Origin: Panulirus ornatus
Taxonomy: Eukaryota; Arthropoda; Malacostraca; Decapoda; Palinuridae
Direction: 5' to 3'
Length of the DNA stretch: 64,000 nucleotides
Assembly (NCBI RefSeq): GCF_036320965.1
Contig: NC_092234.1
Coordinates: forward strand, 36,493,703 to 36,557,702
Position 1 is the first letter of the stretch; each line of letters starts with the position of its first letter. Made by a program: the position numbers and the translations under genes. The notes beneath the pieces were generated by a model. It made no database searches, was not told the DNA's origin, and saw only the letters and a program-made list of their open reading frames with translations. This document shows positions 11,437-22,989 of this stretch, one piece after another.

Positions 11437-11991
11437 CAGTTGCGGCGCACGAGTCTGAGGGTTCCATTATCGTGCCCTGGCAACCTACCTGTCCACAATG
11501 CGTCCGATTTCGTGTATAATATGATACGCATAGGACACAGTTGTTAGTAGTATTTGAATGGCCAAATATGCAGGCAGTCATTAATAACGATTATAGTCAA
11601 TTATAGTTGGTTTTGAGTTTTGAAGAATAAGTACTGTCGCTACCAGCTGTTTTGTTAACTCAAAAAGGTCGCTGATTACAATTTATAAAGGGCTCGAACA
11701 CTGCCTTCCGCCGACCGAAGTAGTGCATTCAGCTGATCGACAACATGTTAGATATGAAATAATCTACGTCGTATTCTGAAATACCATAATAAACAGATTA
11801 CCTTGTGCCCTTATTTCCTACATTATTACTCATAAAATATAGAATACTGCAATGTTGTTGGTTATGTTGTTGGTGGCGGTAGAGCTGACAGGAGGAGGCG
11901 GGAAAGCTGAATGTTTGCAATTGATGTCCGGACTTGCCTTATTCTCTACCCGCTGCACCATGCTTCATACATCCATAATTGTGTGTTGCGC

Positions 11992-12070
<79 letters not shown>

Positions 12071-12306
12071 GTTACATTTGAGATTGACAAAAATAGTTCT
12101 CTGCTACACTGTTTATTCGCCGAAACTTAAAACCGATTAGATTAACCGTATTCGTCATTAATGACTGCCTGCCTGCATATCTGGCCATTCAAATACTAGT
12201 GACAACTGTGTCCTACGCGTATCATACACGAAATCGGACGCAATGTGGACCGGTAGGTTGCCAGGGCACGATAATAGAACCTTCAGACTCGTGCGCCGCG
12301 ACGATA
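11437..12306. mobile_element. hAT-like foldback element (non-autonomous, long inverted arms)
   Basis: The left arm (11437 to about 11690) and right arm (about 12070 to 12306) are reverse complements with roughly 80-85% identity by eye. They share GCGGCGCACGAGTCTGA, ATTATCGTGCCCTGGCAACC, GCGTCCGATTTCGTGTAT and TATTTGAATGGCCA. The left outer end starts CAG. Both ends are flanked by GTTGGTCA, an 8-bp duplication, which is the size produced by hAT-superfamily transposases (established knowledge). The central ~380 bp has no transposase-like frame and contains a (CT)n at 11995-12067. It would need a transposase from elsewhere. Confidence 0.7.
11995..12067. repeat. (CT)n microsatellite in foldback element
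   Basis: Perfect CT tract of about 73 bp, next to the inner end of the right arm. Confidence 0.98.
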
Positions 12307-12314
12307 GTTGGTCA
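12307..12314. repeat. Right target-site duplication GTTGGTCA
   Basis: Exact copy of 11429-11436, directly after the right inverted arm. Confidence 0.6.
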
Positions 12315-12430
12315 GAAGGAAGAGTTTGTGCCACGAGAAAGACTGGAATTTAAATATGAGAGGGTTGGGCAGGAGGAAATACAAGAGGCGTGGAGAACAG
12401 GTGGGCCGAACACCACTCCACCTGTCTGAA

Positions 12431-12458
12431 GTGTGTGTGTGTGTGTGTGTGTGTGTGT
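12431..12458. repeat. (GT)n microsatellite
   Basis: Perfect GT tract of about 28 bp. Confidence 0.97.
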
Positions 12459-14455
12459 TCTGGTGTGCCATTATTGGCACAGATCGGTCTATGTGTAACA
12501 GAAGGTTTGTGGGACCCTGCAAGAGTGTTGAGCGATATGTGTTGAACAATGTGTGTGTTGAGCCATGCGTGTATATGTGTGCTGAGCCATGTATGTGTTG
12601 AGCAATGTGTCTGTTGAGCAATGTGTGTTGAGCCATGTGTGTATATGTGTACTGAGCCATGAATGTGTTGAGCAATGTGTCTGTTGAGCAATGTGTGTTG
12701 AGCCATGTGTGTATATGTGTGCTGAGCCATGAATGTGCTGAGCAATGTGTCTGTTGAGCAATGTGTGTTGAGCCATGTGTGTGTTGAGTCATGTGTGTTG
12801 AGAAAAGCTTGTTTTGAGCAATGTGTGTATTGAGCAATGTGTGTATTGAGCAAAGTGTGTGTTGAGCCATGTGTGTGTTGAGCCATATGTGTGTTGAGCA
12901 ATGTGTGTTGAGCCATGTGTGTGTTGAGTCATGTGTGTTGAGAAAAGCTTGTTTTGAGCAATGAGTGTATTTAGCAAAGTGTGTGTTGAGCCATGTGTGT
13001 GTGTTGCGCCATATGTGTGTTGAGCTATGTATATATCGAGCAATGTGTTTTCAGCCATGTGTGTATTGAGCAAAGTGTATTGAGCAATGTGCGTGCTGAG
13101 CAATGTGTGCGCTGAGCAAAGTGTGTGTTGAGCCATGTATGTGTTGAGCCATGTGTGTGTCGAGCCATGTGTGTGTCGAGCCATGTGTATGTTGGGCCAT
13201 GTGTGTGTTAAGCCATGTGTGTATTGAGCAAAGTGTGCATTTAGCAAAGTGTGTGTTGAGCCATGTGTGTGTTTAGCCATGTGTGTGTTGAGCAATGTCT
13301 TGTCATGTGTGTTTTGTGCTATGTGTGTGTTGAGCAATATGTGTATTGAGCAAAGTGTGTGCTGAGCCATGTGTGTGTTGAGCCATGTGTGTATTGACAA
13401 ACTGTGTGTTAAGCCATGTGTGTCAAGCAAAATATGCGTTGAGCCATGTGTGTGTTGAGCCATGTGTGTATAGACAAAGTGTGTTAAGCCATGTGAGTAT
13501 TGAGCAAAGTATGCGTTGAGCTATGTGTGTTTTGAGCCATGTGTGTGTTGAACCATGAGTGTGCTGATCCATGTGCGTGTTGAGACGTGTGTGCCGAGCC
13601 ATGTGTGTGTTGAACTATGTGTGTATTGACAAAGTGTGTGTTAAGCCATGTGTGTACTGAGCAAAGTATGCGTTGAGCCATGTGTGTGTTGAGACGTGTG
13701 TGTTGAGCCATGTGTGTATTGAACAAAGTATGCGTTAAGCCATGTGTGTGTTGAGCCATGTGTGTGCTGAGCCAGGTGTGTGTTGAGCCATGTGTGTAAT
13801 GACAAAGTGTGTTAAGTCATGTGTGTATTGAGAAAGTGTGTTAAGCTATGTGTGTATTGAGCAAAGTATGCGTTGAGCCATGTGTGTTTGAGCCATGTGT
13901 GTGTTGAGCCATGTGAGTGTTGAGCAATGTGTGTTGAGCCATGTGTGTGTTGAGCAATGTGTGTTGAGTCATGTGTGTGTTGAGCAAAGTGTGTGTTGAG
14001 CAAAGTGTGTGTTGAGCAAAGTGTGTGTTGAGCAAAGTGTGTGTTGAGCCATATGTGTGTTGAACCATGTTTGTGTGTGGAGCAATGTGTGTGTTGAGCC
14101 ATGTGTGTTGAGCAATGTGTGTATTGAGCCAAGCGTGTGTTGAGCCATGTGTGTGTTGAGCCATGTGTGTGTTGAGCCATGTGGGTGTTGAGTTATGTGC
14201 TTGGTTGAGCAATGTGTGTGTTGAGCTATGTGTGTTTAGCAAAGTGTGTGTTGAGCAGTGCAAGTGTTGAGCCACGCGTGTTGAGCAATGTGTGTGTTGA
14301 GTCGTGTGTTGAACAATGTGTGTGTTTAGGAATGCGTGTGTTGAACAATGTGTGTGTTGAGCCATATGGGTGTTGAATCATGTGTGTTGAGTAATGTGCG
14401 CGTTGAGTCATGTGTGTGCTGAGCCATGTACTTGTTGAGTAATGTGTTTGTTGAG

Positions 14456-14457
<2 letters not shown>

Positions 14458-14521
<64 letters not shown>
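14458..14521. repeat. (GT)n inside 16-bp array
   Basis: Perfect GT tract grown from the TGTGTG end of the 16-bp unit. Confidence 0.97.
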
Positions 14522-14523
<2 letters not shown>

Positions 14524-15990
14524 CCATGTGTGTTTTGAGCCATGTGTGTGCTAAGCCATGTGTGTATTGACAAAGTGTGTGTTAAGCCATGTGTGTACTG
14601 AGCAAAGTATGCGTTTAGATGTGTGTTTTGAGCCATGTGTGTGTTGAGCCATGTGAGTGTTGAGCAATGTGTGTTGAGCAATGTGCGTGTTGTTCAATGT
14701 GCGTGTTGAGTCATGTGTGTGTTGAGCCATGTGAGTGTTGAGCAATGTGTGTTAAGCAATGCGCGTGTTGTTCAATGTGCGTGTTGAGTCATGTGTGTGT
14801 TGAGCAAAGTGTGTGTTGAGCAAAGTGTGTGTTGAGCAAAGTGTGTGTTGAGCCATGTTGTATTGAGCCATGTGTGTGTTGAGCAATCTGTGTTGAGTCG
14901 TGTGTGTGTTGAACCATGTATATGTTGAGCAAAGTGTGTGTTGAGCTATGTGTGTATTGAGCAAAGTGTGTATTGAGCGAAGTGTATATTGAGCCATGTG
15001 TGTGTTGAGCAATGTGTGTGTTGAGCAATGTGTGTGTGAGAAATATGTGTTGAGTCATCTGTGTTGATTCATCTGCATTAAGCAAAGTGTGTGCTGAGCC
15101 ATGTGTGTGTTGAGCCATGTGTGTTGAGCCATGTGTGTGTTGAGCCATGTGTGTGTTGAGCCATGTGTGTTGAGCAATGTGTGTGTTTGAGCAATGTGTG
15201 CATTGAGCAAAGTACGTGTTGAGCCATGTGTGTGTTGAGCCATGTGGGTGTTGAGCCATGTGGGTGTTGAGCCATGTGGGTGTTGAGCAATGTGTGTATT
15301 GAGCTGTGTGTGTGTTCAGCAATGTGTGTGTTGAGCAATGTAAGTGTTGAGCCATGTGTGTGTTGAGCCATGTGTGTTGAGCCATGTGTGTTGAGCAATG
15401 TGTGTGTTTGAGCAATGTGTGTTTAAGCAATGTATGCATTGAGCAAAGTACGTGTTGAGCCATGTGTGTGTTGAGCCATGAGGGTGTTGAGCAATGTGTG
15501 TATTGAGCTGTGTGTGTGTTCAGCAATGTGTGTGATGAGCAATGTAAGTGTTGAGCCATGTGTGTTAAGCAATGTGTATGTTGAACAATGTGTATACTGA
15601 GCAAAGTACGTGTTGAGCCATGTGTGTGTTGAGCAATGTAAGTGCTGAGCCATGTGTGTGTTGAGCTATGTCTGTGTTTAGCAATGGGTGTGTTAAGCCA
15701 TGTGTGTTGAGCAATGTTTGTATTGAGCAAAGTACGTGTTGAGCTATGTGGGTGTTGAGCAATATGTGTTGAGCAATGTAAGTGTTGAGCTATGTGTGTG
15801 TTGAGTCATGTGTGTTGAACAATGTGTGTATTGAGCAAAGTAAGTGTTGACCTATGTGGGTGTTGAGCTATGTGGGTGTTGAGCAGTGTAAGTGTTGAGC
15901 CATGTGTGTGTTGAGTCGTGTGTTGAGCAATGTGTGTGTTGAGCTATGTGTATGCTTAGCCATGTTCTTGTTGAGTAATGTGTGTTGATC

Positions 15991-15992
<2 letters not shown>

Positions 15993-16049
<57 letters not shown>
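15993..16049. repeat. (GT)n inside 16-bp array
   Basis: Second perfect GT expansion inside the array, near its right end. Confidence 0.97.
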
Positions 16050-16050
<1 letters not shown>

Positions 16051-16284
16051 GACCCATGTGTGTGTTGAACAATGTGTGTACTGAGCCATGTGTGTGTTGA
16101 GCCATATGTGTGTGTTGAATAATGTGTGTGTTGAGCCATGTGTGTAGAAATGCTTCATCGAGAATAATTCAGTCCACAATGAAACACTATCCGTTTTCTT
16201 TTTAATATATTCTGTCTGTATCTTTTTGTTTGTTTGTTTTGTTCGTTGGAGCATTATTTCTTGATGTCCTGTGCACATATTGCA

Positions 16285-16357
16285 TGTCATTCCCCCCAAT
16301 ACTTGATTGCCGTTTCTCGCGTGAGCGAGGTAGCGCCAGGAAACATACGAAGAAAGA

Positions 16358-16393
<36 letters not shown>

Positions 16394-16590
16394 GATAACA
16401 TACATATTCTCTTCTCTTCCCGCACACCCGATCGCCATCCCCTGCGTCAGCGAGGTAGCGCCACGAAAGAGACTAAGAAACGCCAAATTTGCACACACTC
16501 AGTCCCTAGCTGTCATGTGTAATGCACCGAAACCACAGCTCCCTATCCCCACCCAGGCCCCACAAACCTTTCCATGGCTTGCTATGCTCT
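16285..16590 (-). mobile_element. LINE-A 3' UTR fragment, minus strand
   Basis: Contains two copies of the GCGAGGTAGCGCCA core (about 16325 and 16453), which on the minus strand is the GCGCTACCTCGC motif present twice in the LINE-A 3' UTR. It also has the minus-strand match to the segment GGGAGCTGTGGTTTCGGTGC followed by ACATGACAGCTAG, seen at 45145-45185 and 50570-50610. A (CA)n at 16362-16391 separates the two cores. Diverged and non-coding. Confidence 0.7.
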
Positions 16591-16599
16591 GGTCTCGCT

Positions 16600-19500
16600 C
16601 TCTGTATTGCCTTACTTTCGATGGACTGGAATCTGTGGGACGTGGAATCGCTGGACATTCCAGGTGTGGCCTTACCAGCGCTCTGGTCAGGTGGAGATGA
16701 ACGTCTACACTGGACTGCCAGGATCATCTTGATCTAGTTGATGTCTTCTGATATCTTAGCGCCATTTTCCTACATGTCCAGTTCTTCTATTCCTCTGGAA
16801 ATTATGGCTTAACGTTACCCCTTCGCTGGGGTATATTGTGCCTAACTTATAATACCGGATCAGGACTCTTTATTGTTCATTTTTTTCTTTTTTTGTTGGT
16901 CAAAATTTTTCGTTTCCTTGTCATTAATATCTCCCCCAAGGCGGGTAGTACCGATACCTCCCTGCTGGGTGGCTGTCTATCGTCTAGTAGGGAGAGGAAT
17001 AATGATGGAGGGTGGTTATGAGAGTGAGGGAGACGGTATGAGGGAGCTACAGAGAGAAAACGATCATTTCTTTCCCTCAAGTCATCACCATTACAATAAA
17101 TCGAAGTTATAAGTCCGAAAAAAGAATAGTATATGCATACTCTTAAAAGAAAACGTATCAATTGCTAATTAAAAGAAAACGTAAAAGTGACAGCGTAAAC
17201 AATTTTATATGCTTGGTGGCGTGGTTGGGTAAGAGACGTACAGGAGTTAAGGAATAAAATGGATGACCAAACTTCTTGTTTCATCACCATCAACTTGCTA
17301 TACTTGTTCTCGACGACACTGGTAAAATGTGAGCTGGCGAACGCGCGTTATCTCGGTTTACCATTGTGTTCTACTCTTGGGGAATCCATGTTGCCATTAA
17401 TGAGCAAGGTGGCGTTCAGTGGAACACATCAACAAAAAAGATAATCAGTTATTTCTGGACGAACACTCTACAGGGAAGTCTGCTGGCTATGTTACAGCCC
17501 CATTCAGTCTATATATGACCTTACGAGCCGGATGATATCATCTGTACACGATGTGAAGAAGCGCCAGGTGGATGTTTCTGGTCATCATGATGGTCACTAC
17601 GTATTGTGTTGTATCCATACTGCTCGTATGTCACTCTCACACCACTGGCCTCATGTGTACGTCGTCTGTACGAGTCTGCACAATTAACACTCTTGCTAAA
17701 GTTCGGTTACTGGACAGCTTATAGTTATCGCCTTACCGATGTGAGTGAAGCTGTGTTGTGACCACAATCAATATCCATACAGTGAAATGCGAGGCAGTAC
17801 ACAGGTACTATCGCCTCTCAAAAAGAAACTCATTTGAGTGACACAAACGACCGAGCGAAATAATCTACGTGGACTGGAAGTTCATCGTAATAACACTTGC
17901 TATTACCGTCAGGTCTTGGTCCACGAAGCGATCTTCCAGCAGCTGGAAACCATGGATAAAAAAAACTGTAAGACTTCCACGATGGCAGAGGTTCAGTGGG
18001 AGGAGATGGGGAGGAAGAGGAGGTGGTGTGGCGGAAAGGGTGTGCCCAACTGGTGGTGACAGAGATGAGGTGGTGGTTAGAGGAACCCAAGATAGTAGAT
18101 ACAGTGCATGTATAGTGGCAGGTTCAGTGGTGACCAGAAAGTGGTAGAACATGTTGTAAGAGTGGTCGAGAGAGAGACAGGAACATGTGATGAACACTTC
18201 ATTATTTGTTCGTCATTGTTAAAAGGAGAAAAAATAGAGTCTCAGCTTCATCTGCATCATCCCAGGCAGAGCCTGACTGATCCTGGTGGTGGACATTGAA
18301 CTCCCCTACACACAGGGTTACAGCATGTGGTGGTGAGGACAGCCACACTCCACACCAGGAGGTCAAACATTTGAAGAGTTGTACATAGCTAGAGGAATTA
18401 TGTGTGTAATCTCTTTGTATAGTGTCAGCCTTTGGCTGCACTGTAGTCAATAAACTGTGACACAAGGTTAGGGAGGGGAACGGGTCGTCTTAAGACAAGG
18501 ACCCGTGCCAGCTAAAGCCAAGTGACTCGTTAAGATCAATGAGCAGATTATTATCATCATCGTCATCACTCAAACACAGAAAACGGGAGTCTCAGAGCCA
18601 ACACGGCGCTTCTGTCACAGTTTTCAGCTGTTTCTGAGAGTATTAGCTGACCAAGGTCAAGGCAGGAAGTGTAGGGACCACTAGAGATGCTGGGAACTAT
18701 TGAGAGTTTGTGGCACTTTTGGACTTGAGCAGAATTTTGTTGTGAAAATTGAAGATGAACCGTCCACCACTCCTGGCCAGACTATGGCTATGTCCTCAGG
18801 CTAACTGGTGATTCCCTTGTTGGCTGACATCATTCTGACGTCACTGATGGGCCTCCTGTGTTCCTTGCTGGCTATAAAGATGGAGGCAGATAATGGGAGT
18901 GTCAGTACCACTGCCGGGGGCGCCAGTGCCACCAGTATCAAGTGCCAGTGATACCAGCAGTGCCAGGGCTACTGGTGCCAAAAGTACTGGTCCACAGAGT
19001 GGCAGCAGAAAGCTAACTGGAACCTCCTCTGTGGAACACCCCCCCCAGTACTCACCTCAAGGGGAGGCAAAGTGACAAGGCTCCAGATAGGTGGTATGAC
19101 ACCATCAGAAATCGCAACTAGCTGCTGCCCCCCGTCAACAGAAGCAAGACATATTCATACCCTCCTGAAATCATAGAGACTGAACACATTTACATGAAGG
19201 GCTGGACCTACGCTTTATACCAACAATGTCAAGACTTCCAGCAGACCTTAAGGGAAACAGCATGAGAACAACATAACCTGTGCTGTGGCAATACTATCAA
19301 CTCCGTAGCACAGAAATATAGTGACACAGAAACATCACGGCAAGGAGCAAGATGCTTACAAGGGAATCCCAGAGATGACATGTTATATATGAAAATTGAC
19401 AATAATAAAACTGATGAAGATGTGGCAACAGAATTCATAAACACATGAAGAACAGTGTTCAAGATCACGCCAGGAGTAAACAGAAACTACAACTGAGATC

Positions 19501-19600
19501 ATAAAAAAGAAGTAACTGACTGACTGACTCAGACCAGAGAGCACCATCCCACACCACACCATACACTCAGCCAGACTGGCCCGCTGACAACTGCCTCTCA
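16600..19600. other. No gene recognised (3 kb)
   Basis: Mostly non-repetitive. Open frames are short (110 codons at most), overlap on both strands and show no domain, signal peptide or RT motif that I recognise. At 18,890-19,080 a serine/threonine/glycine/alanine-rich 60-codon frame looks compositionally biased only. Nothing here supports a gene call. Confidence 0.5.
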
Positions 19601-19607
19601 ATGGCAT

Positions 19608-19925
19608 ATGACCCGCCCGAACCTGATACAGCCCTACAGAAAACCAAGACCTCAGCAAAAAGTTATTGAAAACATCATGACCCGAAGGTTAAGAGGCAAC
19701 CTTGAAAACGTCGATCTGGAGATGGGTGACTTGGATGACATAAGGCTGGAGGTGGGTGAGATGGACGATGTAAGGCTGGAGGTGGGCGAGATGGATGATG
19801 TAAGGCTGGAGGTGGGCGAGATGGACGATGTAAGGCTGGAGGTGGGTGAGATGGATGATGTAGGGCTAGAGGTGGGTGAGATGGATGATGTAGGGCTAGA
19901 GGTGGGTGAGATGGATGATGTATAG
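19608..19925 (+). other. Open frame with acidic decapeptide repeats, gene doubtful
   Basis: A 105-codon frame. About 34 codons of basic/proline-containing unique sequence (RKPRPQQKVIENIMTRRLRG) are followed by seven decapeptides of LEVGEMDDVR type, ending at a stop in the eighth unit. The underlying 30-bp unit is divisible by 3, so the frame is kept automatically. Substitutions among units are few (R/G, I/V). A real acidic repeat protein would need an exon structure, which I cannot see. I regard this as a minisatellite that happens to be in frame, but it is one of the few such arrays with an open unique leader. Confidence 0.25.
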
Positions 19926-19950
19926 GGCTGGAGGTGGGTGAGATGGGTGA
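19711..19950. repeat. 30-bp minisatellite, 8 copies
   Basis: Exact 30-bp period with unit starts at 19711, 19741, and so on to 19921. The core is TAAGGCTGGAGGTGGGTGAG; the first and last units are diverged. Confidence 0.95.
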
Positions 19951-20536
19951 TACAGTGCGGGAGACGAGGGGGAGCAGGACCTCCCCTCTTCCACCGTCAT
20001 GATCAGGGGGGAGGAAGTCGGCCAGTGGCTTGTGGTGCTGACGTCGCCCCGGAGGACATGGTGAATATCACCTCACAGTTGGTATACCTGTAAGTGCAGC
20101 GCCCGAGGAACCTCCGTCGTTGTGTGGGTCATCTTCCTCTGTGTGTTGGGGTGTTGTCCCTGGCCACACACGACAACCAGGTAACCAACACAACATGACG
20201 AATGTGAATCAAGCACGACCTCTGATAATATCATGATCTCTCGTTACACATTTGCATCCGTGGTATGTAAGATTTGGACGGATTTACGGGTTGACACCGA
20301 GTCTGAAGTCCATTGAAGAATTATCGTGATATAAGCTTAAGCATTCATCTATGGCTCTGTCAACAGAGGAGAGTCATTGTACTATATGACAGGGTAAGAG
20401 GAACCTGAGCTAACAAATATTGACCATCACGTTCATCCGTCTCGGAGGCGTTGAGGAAATTACGTAAATAACTGATGATTATTACTTCATGAAGTCGCTG
20501 GAGGATCTCCACCTACAACACACGTTTACAGCAGGT
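19951..20536. other. No gene recognised
   Basis: Unique sequence between two minisatellites with no long open frame. Confidence 0.5.
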
Positions 20537-20796
20537 CACCAGGTCAGTGTTGACCCGAACGTTCCACGTCTCCCCCATGATCAGGTCAGTGTTGACCAGA
20601 ACGTTCTGCGTCTCCCCCATGATCAGGTCAGTGTTGACCCGAACGTTCCGCGTCTCCCCCATGATCAGGTCAGTGTTGACCCGAACGTTCCACGTCTCCC
20701 CCATGATCAGGTCAGTGTTGACCAGAACGTTCCGCGTCTCCCCCATGATCAGGTCGGTGTTGACCAGAACGTTCCGCGTCTCCCCCATGATCAGGT
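20537..20796. repeat. 42-bp minisatellite, 6 copies
   Basis: Unit contains GATCAGGTCAGTGTTGACC, then an AACGTTCC block and CTCCCCCAT. The length is divisible by 3, so three frames stay open (87-104 codons), including a DQVSVDPNVPRLPH 14-residue repeat; none is favoured. Each unit carries AGGTCA and TGACCC (or TGACCA) in inverted orientation with a 4-bp gap. Confidence 0.95.
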
Positions 20797-20857
20797 CAAG
20801 TGAACTCTGACGGTGAAGTGTGAGGAGTCGCTCTGACCAGGAAGGTCATCACTGGTG

Positions 20858-22090
20858 CTACCCATGAACACTTGTAGTATAATATTACCCATCCATGAAC
20901 ACTTGTAGTATAATATTACCCATCCATGAACACTTGTAGTATAATATTACCCATCCATGAACACTTGTAGTATAATATTACCCATCCATGAACACTTGTA
21001 GTATAATATTACCCATCCATGAACACTTGTAGTATAATATTACCTATCCATGAACACTTGTAGTATAATATTACCCATCCATGAACACTTGTAGTATAAT
21101 ATTACCCATCCATGAACACTTGTAGTATAATATTACCCATCCATGAACACTTGTAGTATAATATTACCCATCCATGAACACTTGTAGTATAATATTACCC
21201 ATCCATGAACACTTGTAGTATAATATTACCCATCCATGAACACTTGTAGTATAATATTACCCATCCATGAACACTTGTAGTATAATATTACCCATCCATG
21301 AATACTTGTAGTATAATATTACCCATCCATGAACACTTGTAGTATAATATTACCCATCCATGAACACTTGTAGTATAATATTACCCATCCATGAACACTT
21401 GTAGTATAATATTACCCATCCATGAACACTTGTAGTATAATATTACCCATCCATGAACACTTGTAGTATAATATTACCCATCCATGAACACTTGTAGTAT
21501 AATATTACCCATCCATGAACACTTGTAGTATAATATTACCCATCCATGAACACTTGTAGTATAATATTACCCATCCATGAACACTTGTAGTATAACATTA
21601 CCCATCCATGAACACTTGTAGTATAATATTACCCATCCATGAACACTTGTAGTATAATATTACCCATCCATGAACACTTGTAGTATAATATTACCCATCC
21701 ATGAACACTTGTAGTATAATATTACCCATCCATGAATACTTGTAGTATAATATTACCCAACCATGAACACTTGTAGTATAATATTACCCATCCATGAACA
21801 CTTGTAGTATAATATTACCCAACCATGAACACTTGTAGTATAATATTACCCATCCATGAACACTTGTAGTATAATATTACCCATCCATGAACACTTGTAG
21901 TATAATATTACCCATCCATGAACACTTGTAGTATAATATTACCCATCCATGAACACTTGTAGTATAATATTACCCATCCATGAACACTTGTAGTATAATA
22001 TTACCCATCCATGAACACTTGTAGTATAATATTACCCATCCATGAACACTTGTAGTATAATATTACCCATCCATGAACACTTGTAGTATC
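20858..22090. repeat. 31-bp AT-rich satellite, about 40 copies
   Basis: Exact 31-bp period over about 1.23 kb; the unit reads CCCATCCATGAACACTTGTA then GTATAATATTA. Copies are almost identical; I see only scattered changes (aatacttg near 21300 and 21735, aaccatg near 21760 and 21822, ctatcc near 21045, aacatta near 21595). Such homogeneity implies recent amplification. Each unit contains TAATATTAC. The right edge abuts a LINE endonuclease fragment. Confidence 0.97.
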
Positions 22091-22215
22091 ATTCGTTTCC
22101 TGTACACAGATGCCGGTTGGTGCACATAACGCCATAAGGTTGGATAGCAGGTCTTCACTCTCCAGACGTGTACGACTCCACAGTAAAATACAGAATGTGT
22201 TGCACATTATGTGAG
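22091..22215 (-). pseudogene. LINE endonuclease N-terminal fragment
   Basis: On the minus strand the reading SRTRLESEDLLSNLMALC followed by APTGICVQETND matches the conserved start of LINE AP-type endonucleases (RxxxxDLxxLLxxxxPxxxCLQET), which nick target DNA; the catalytic Glu of QET is present. The preceding IQWN motif is degraded to ILLWSR. The fragment is cut at QETND, exactly where the 31-bp satellite begins. Clade unclear; Jockey-like is plausible. Confidence 0.6.
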
Positions 22216-22905
22216 CGGCCTGTGTGTCGACGCCTTCTCTTGCTCGACTCTGGGCAGTTTCGCGGACCTCAGACTGTGGCGCCTTCCATGAGCCCACCGA
22301 GTCCACACAAGAACTCCCCAGTGGTCGTGCTGGAACCAGAGTGGCTACAACGGGCGACTGACAATGACTCACACTTAGTTCCCGGCGTTGTGAGTTTTAT
22401 AATGACCCTTTTCCAGCTGTGTGAGACTCAAGCTATGGTCTTCCTTCCTCTGCGTTATAGCTGCGTCCTTCGAGCCGCTACATTTTGCGTAATAACGCAT
22501 CTTTGTTCGTGCTGACGGCTCAGGGTCAGCCAACGACTTTACGCTGACGCAAACCGGTGAAGAAGCAGTTCTGGAAGTGGGTCGGTCTGGCGTCCTTGCA
22601 CGCTCATCTGAGGCTGCATCTTCAATGCCTCTACGGGAGATGTGTTGCCTCTTGGTGTATCTAGGGACGCCCTCAGCCTCTTTCTAGCTTCACCACACAC
22701 AGATTTCCTCCTCCTCCTCCTCCTCCTTCCAATGAGGAAGGTTGTGAGACCAATCAAGTACGGTTCATTCCACAGTTACAGCAGCTGACCGTGTGAAACA
22801 CACTCCTCAGCTTCGTGTGTCCCTCTCTCTCTCTCTCTCGGACATTTACGTCGACCATGTTGTGAGGCACAAGTTTCCAGTAACCAAACCTCCGGCACTT
22901 AAACC
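22216..22905. other. No gene recognised
   Basis: Unique sequence with a short (CTC)n near 22,707-22,727 and a short (CT)n at 22,823-22,839. Confidence 0.5.
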
Positions 22906-22989
22906 AGCGCAGAGGTTCTGGGATGTGCGGCCTAGCGCAGAGGTCCTGGGACGTGCGGCTTAGCGCAGAGGTCCTGGGATATGCGGCCT
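22906..22989. repeat. 28-bp tandem repeat, 3 copies
   Basis: Unit starts AGCGCAGAGGTCCTGGGA, with starts at 22906, 22934 and 22962. Confidence 0.92.

Larger units (their letters stand above)
12530..16143. repeat. 16-bp minisatellite, 3.6 kb, three unit variants
   Basis: More than 200 copies of TTGAGCCATGTGTGTG, with main variants TTGAGCAATGTGTGTG and TTGAGCAAAGTGTGTG plus many point changes and 1-2 bp indels in the GT part. At 12561-12770 three copies of a 70-bp higher-order unit are visible (starts 12561, 12631, 12701). (GT)n expansions sit inside at 14458-14521 and about 15993-16049. Minus-strand open frames of up to 313 codons spell a 16-residue THMAQHTHGSTHTLLN-type repeat (48 bp, three units). 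They result from a stop-poor repeat; no start context, splice signal or conserved flank supports a gene. Confidence 0.95.

Noticed and set aside
12283..16139. Several 90-313 codon minus-strand frames spelling THMAQHTHGSTHTLLN-like repeats
   Set aside because: By-product of the 16-bp repeat (48-bp, 16-residue cycle); different overlapping frames spell the same repeat, which argues against a real protein.
20858..22090. CRISPR-like regular repeats
   Set aside because: Units are contiguous with no spacers, and the sequence is eukaryotic; this is a satellite.
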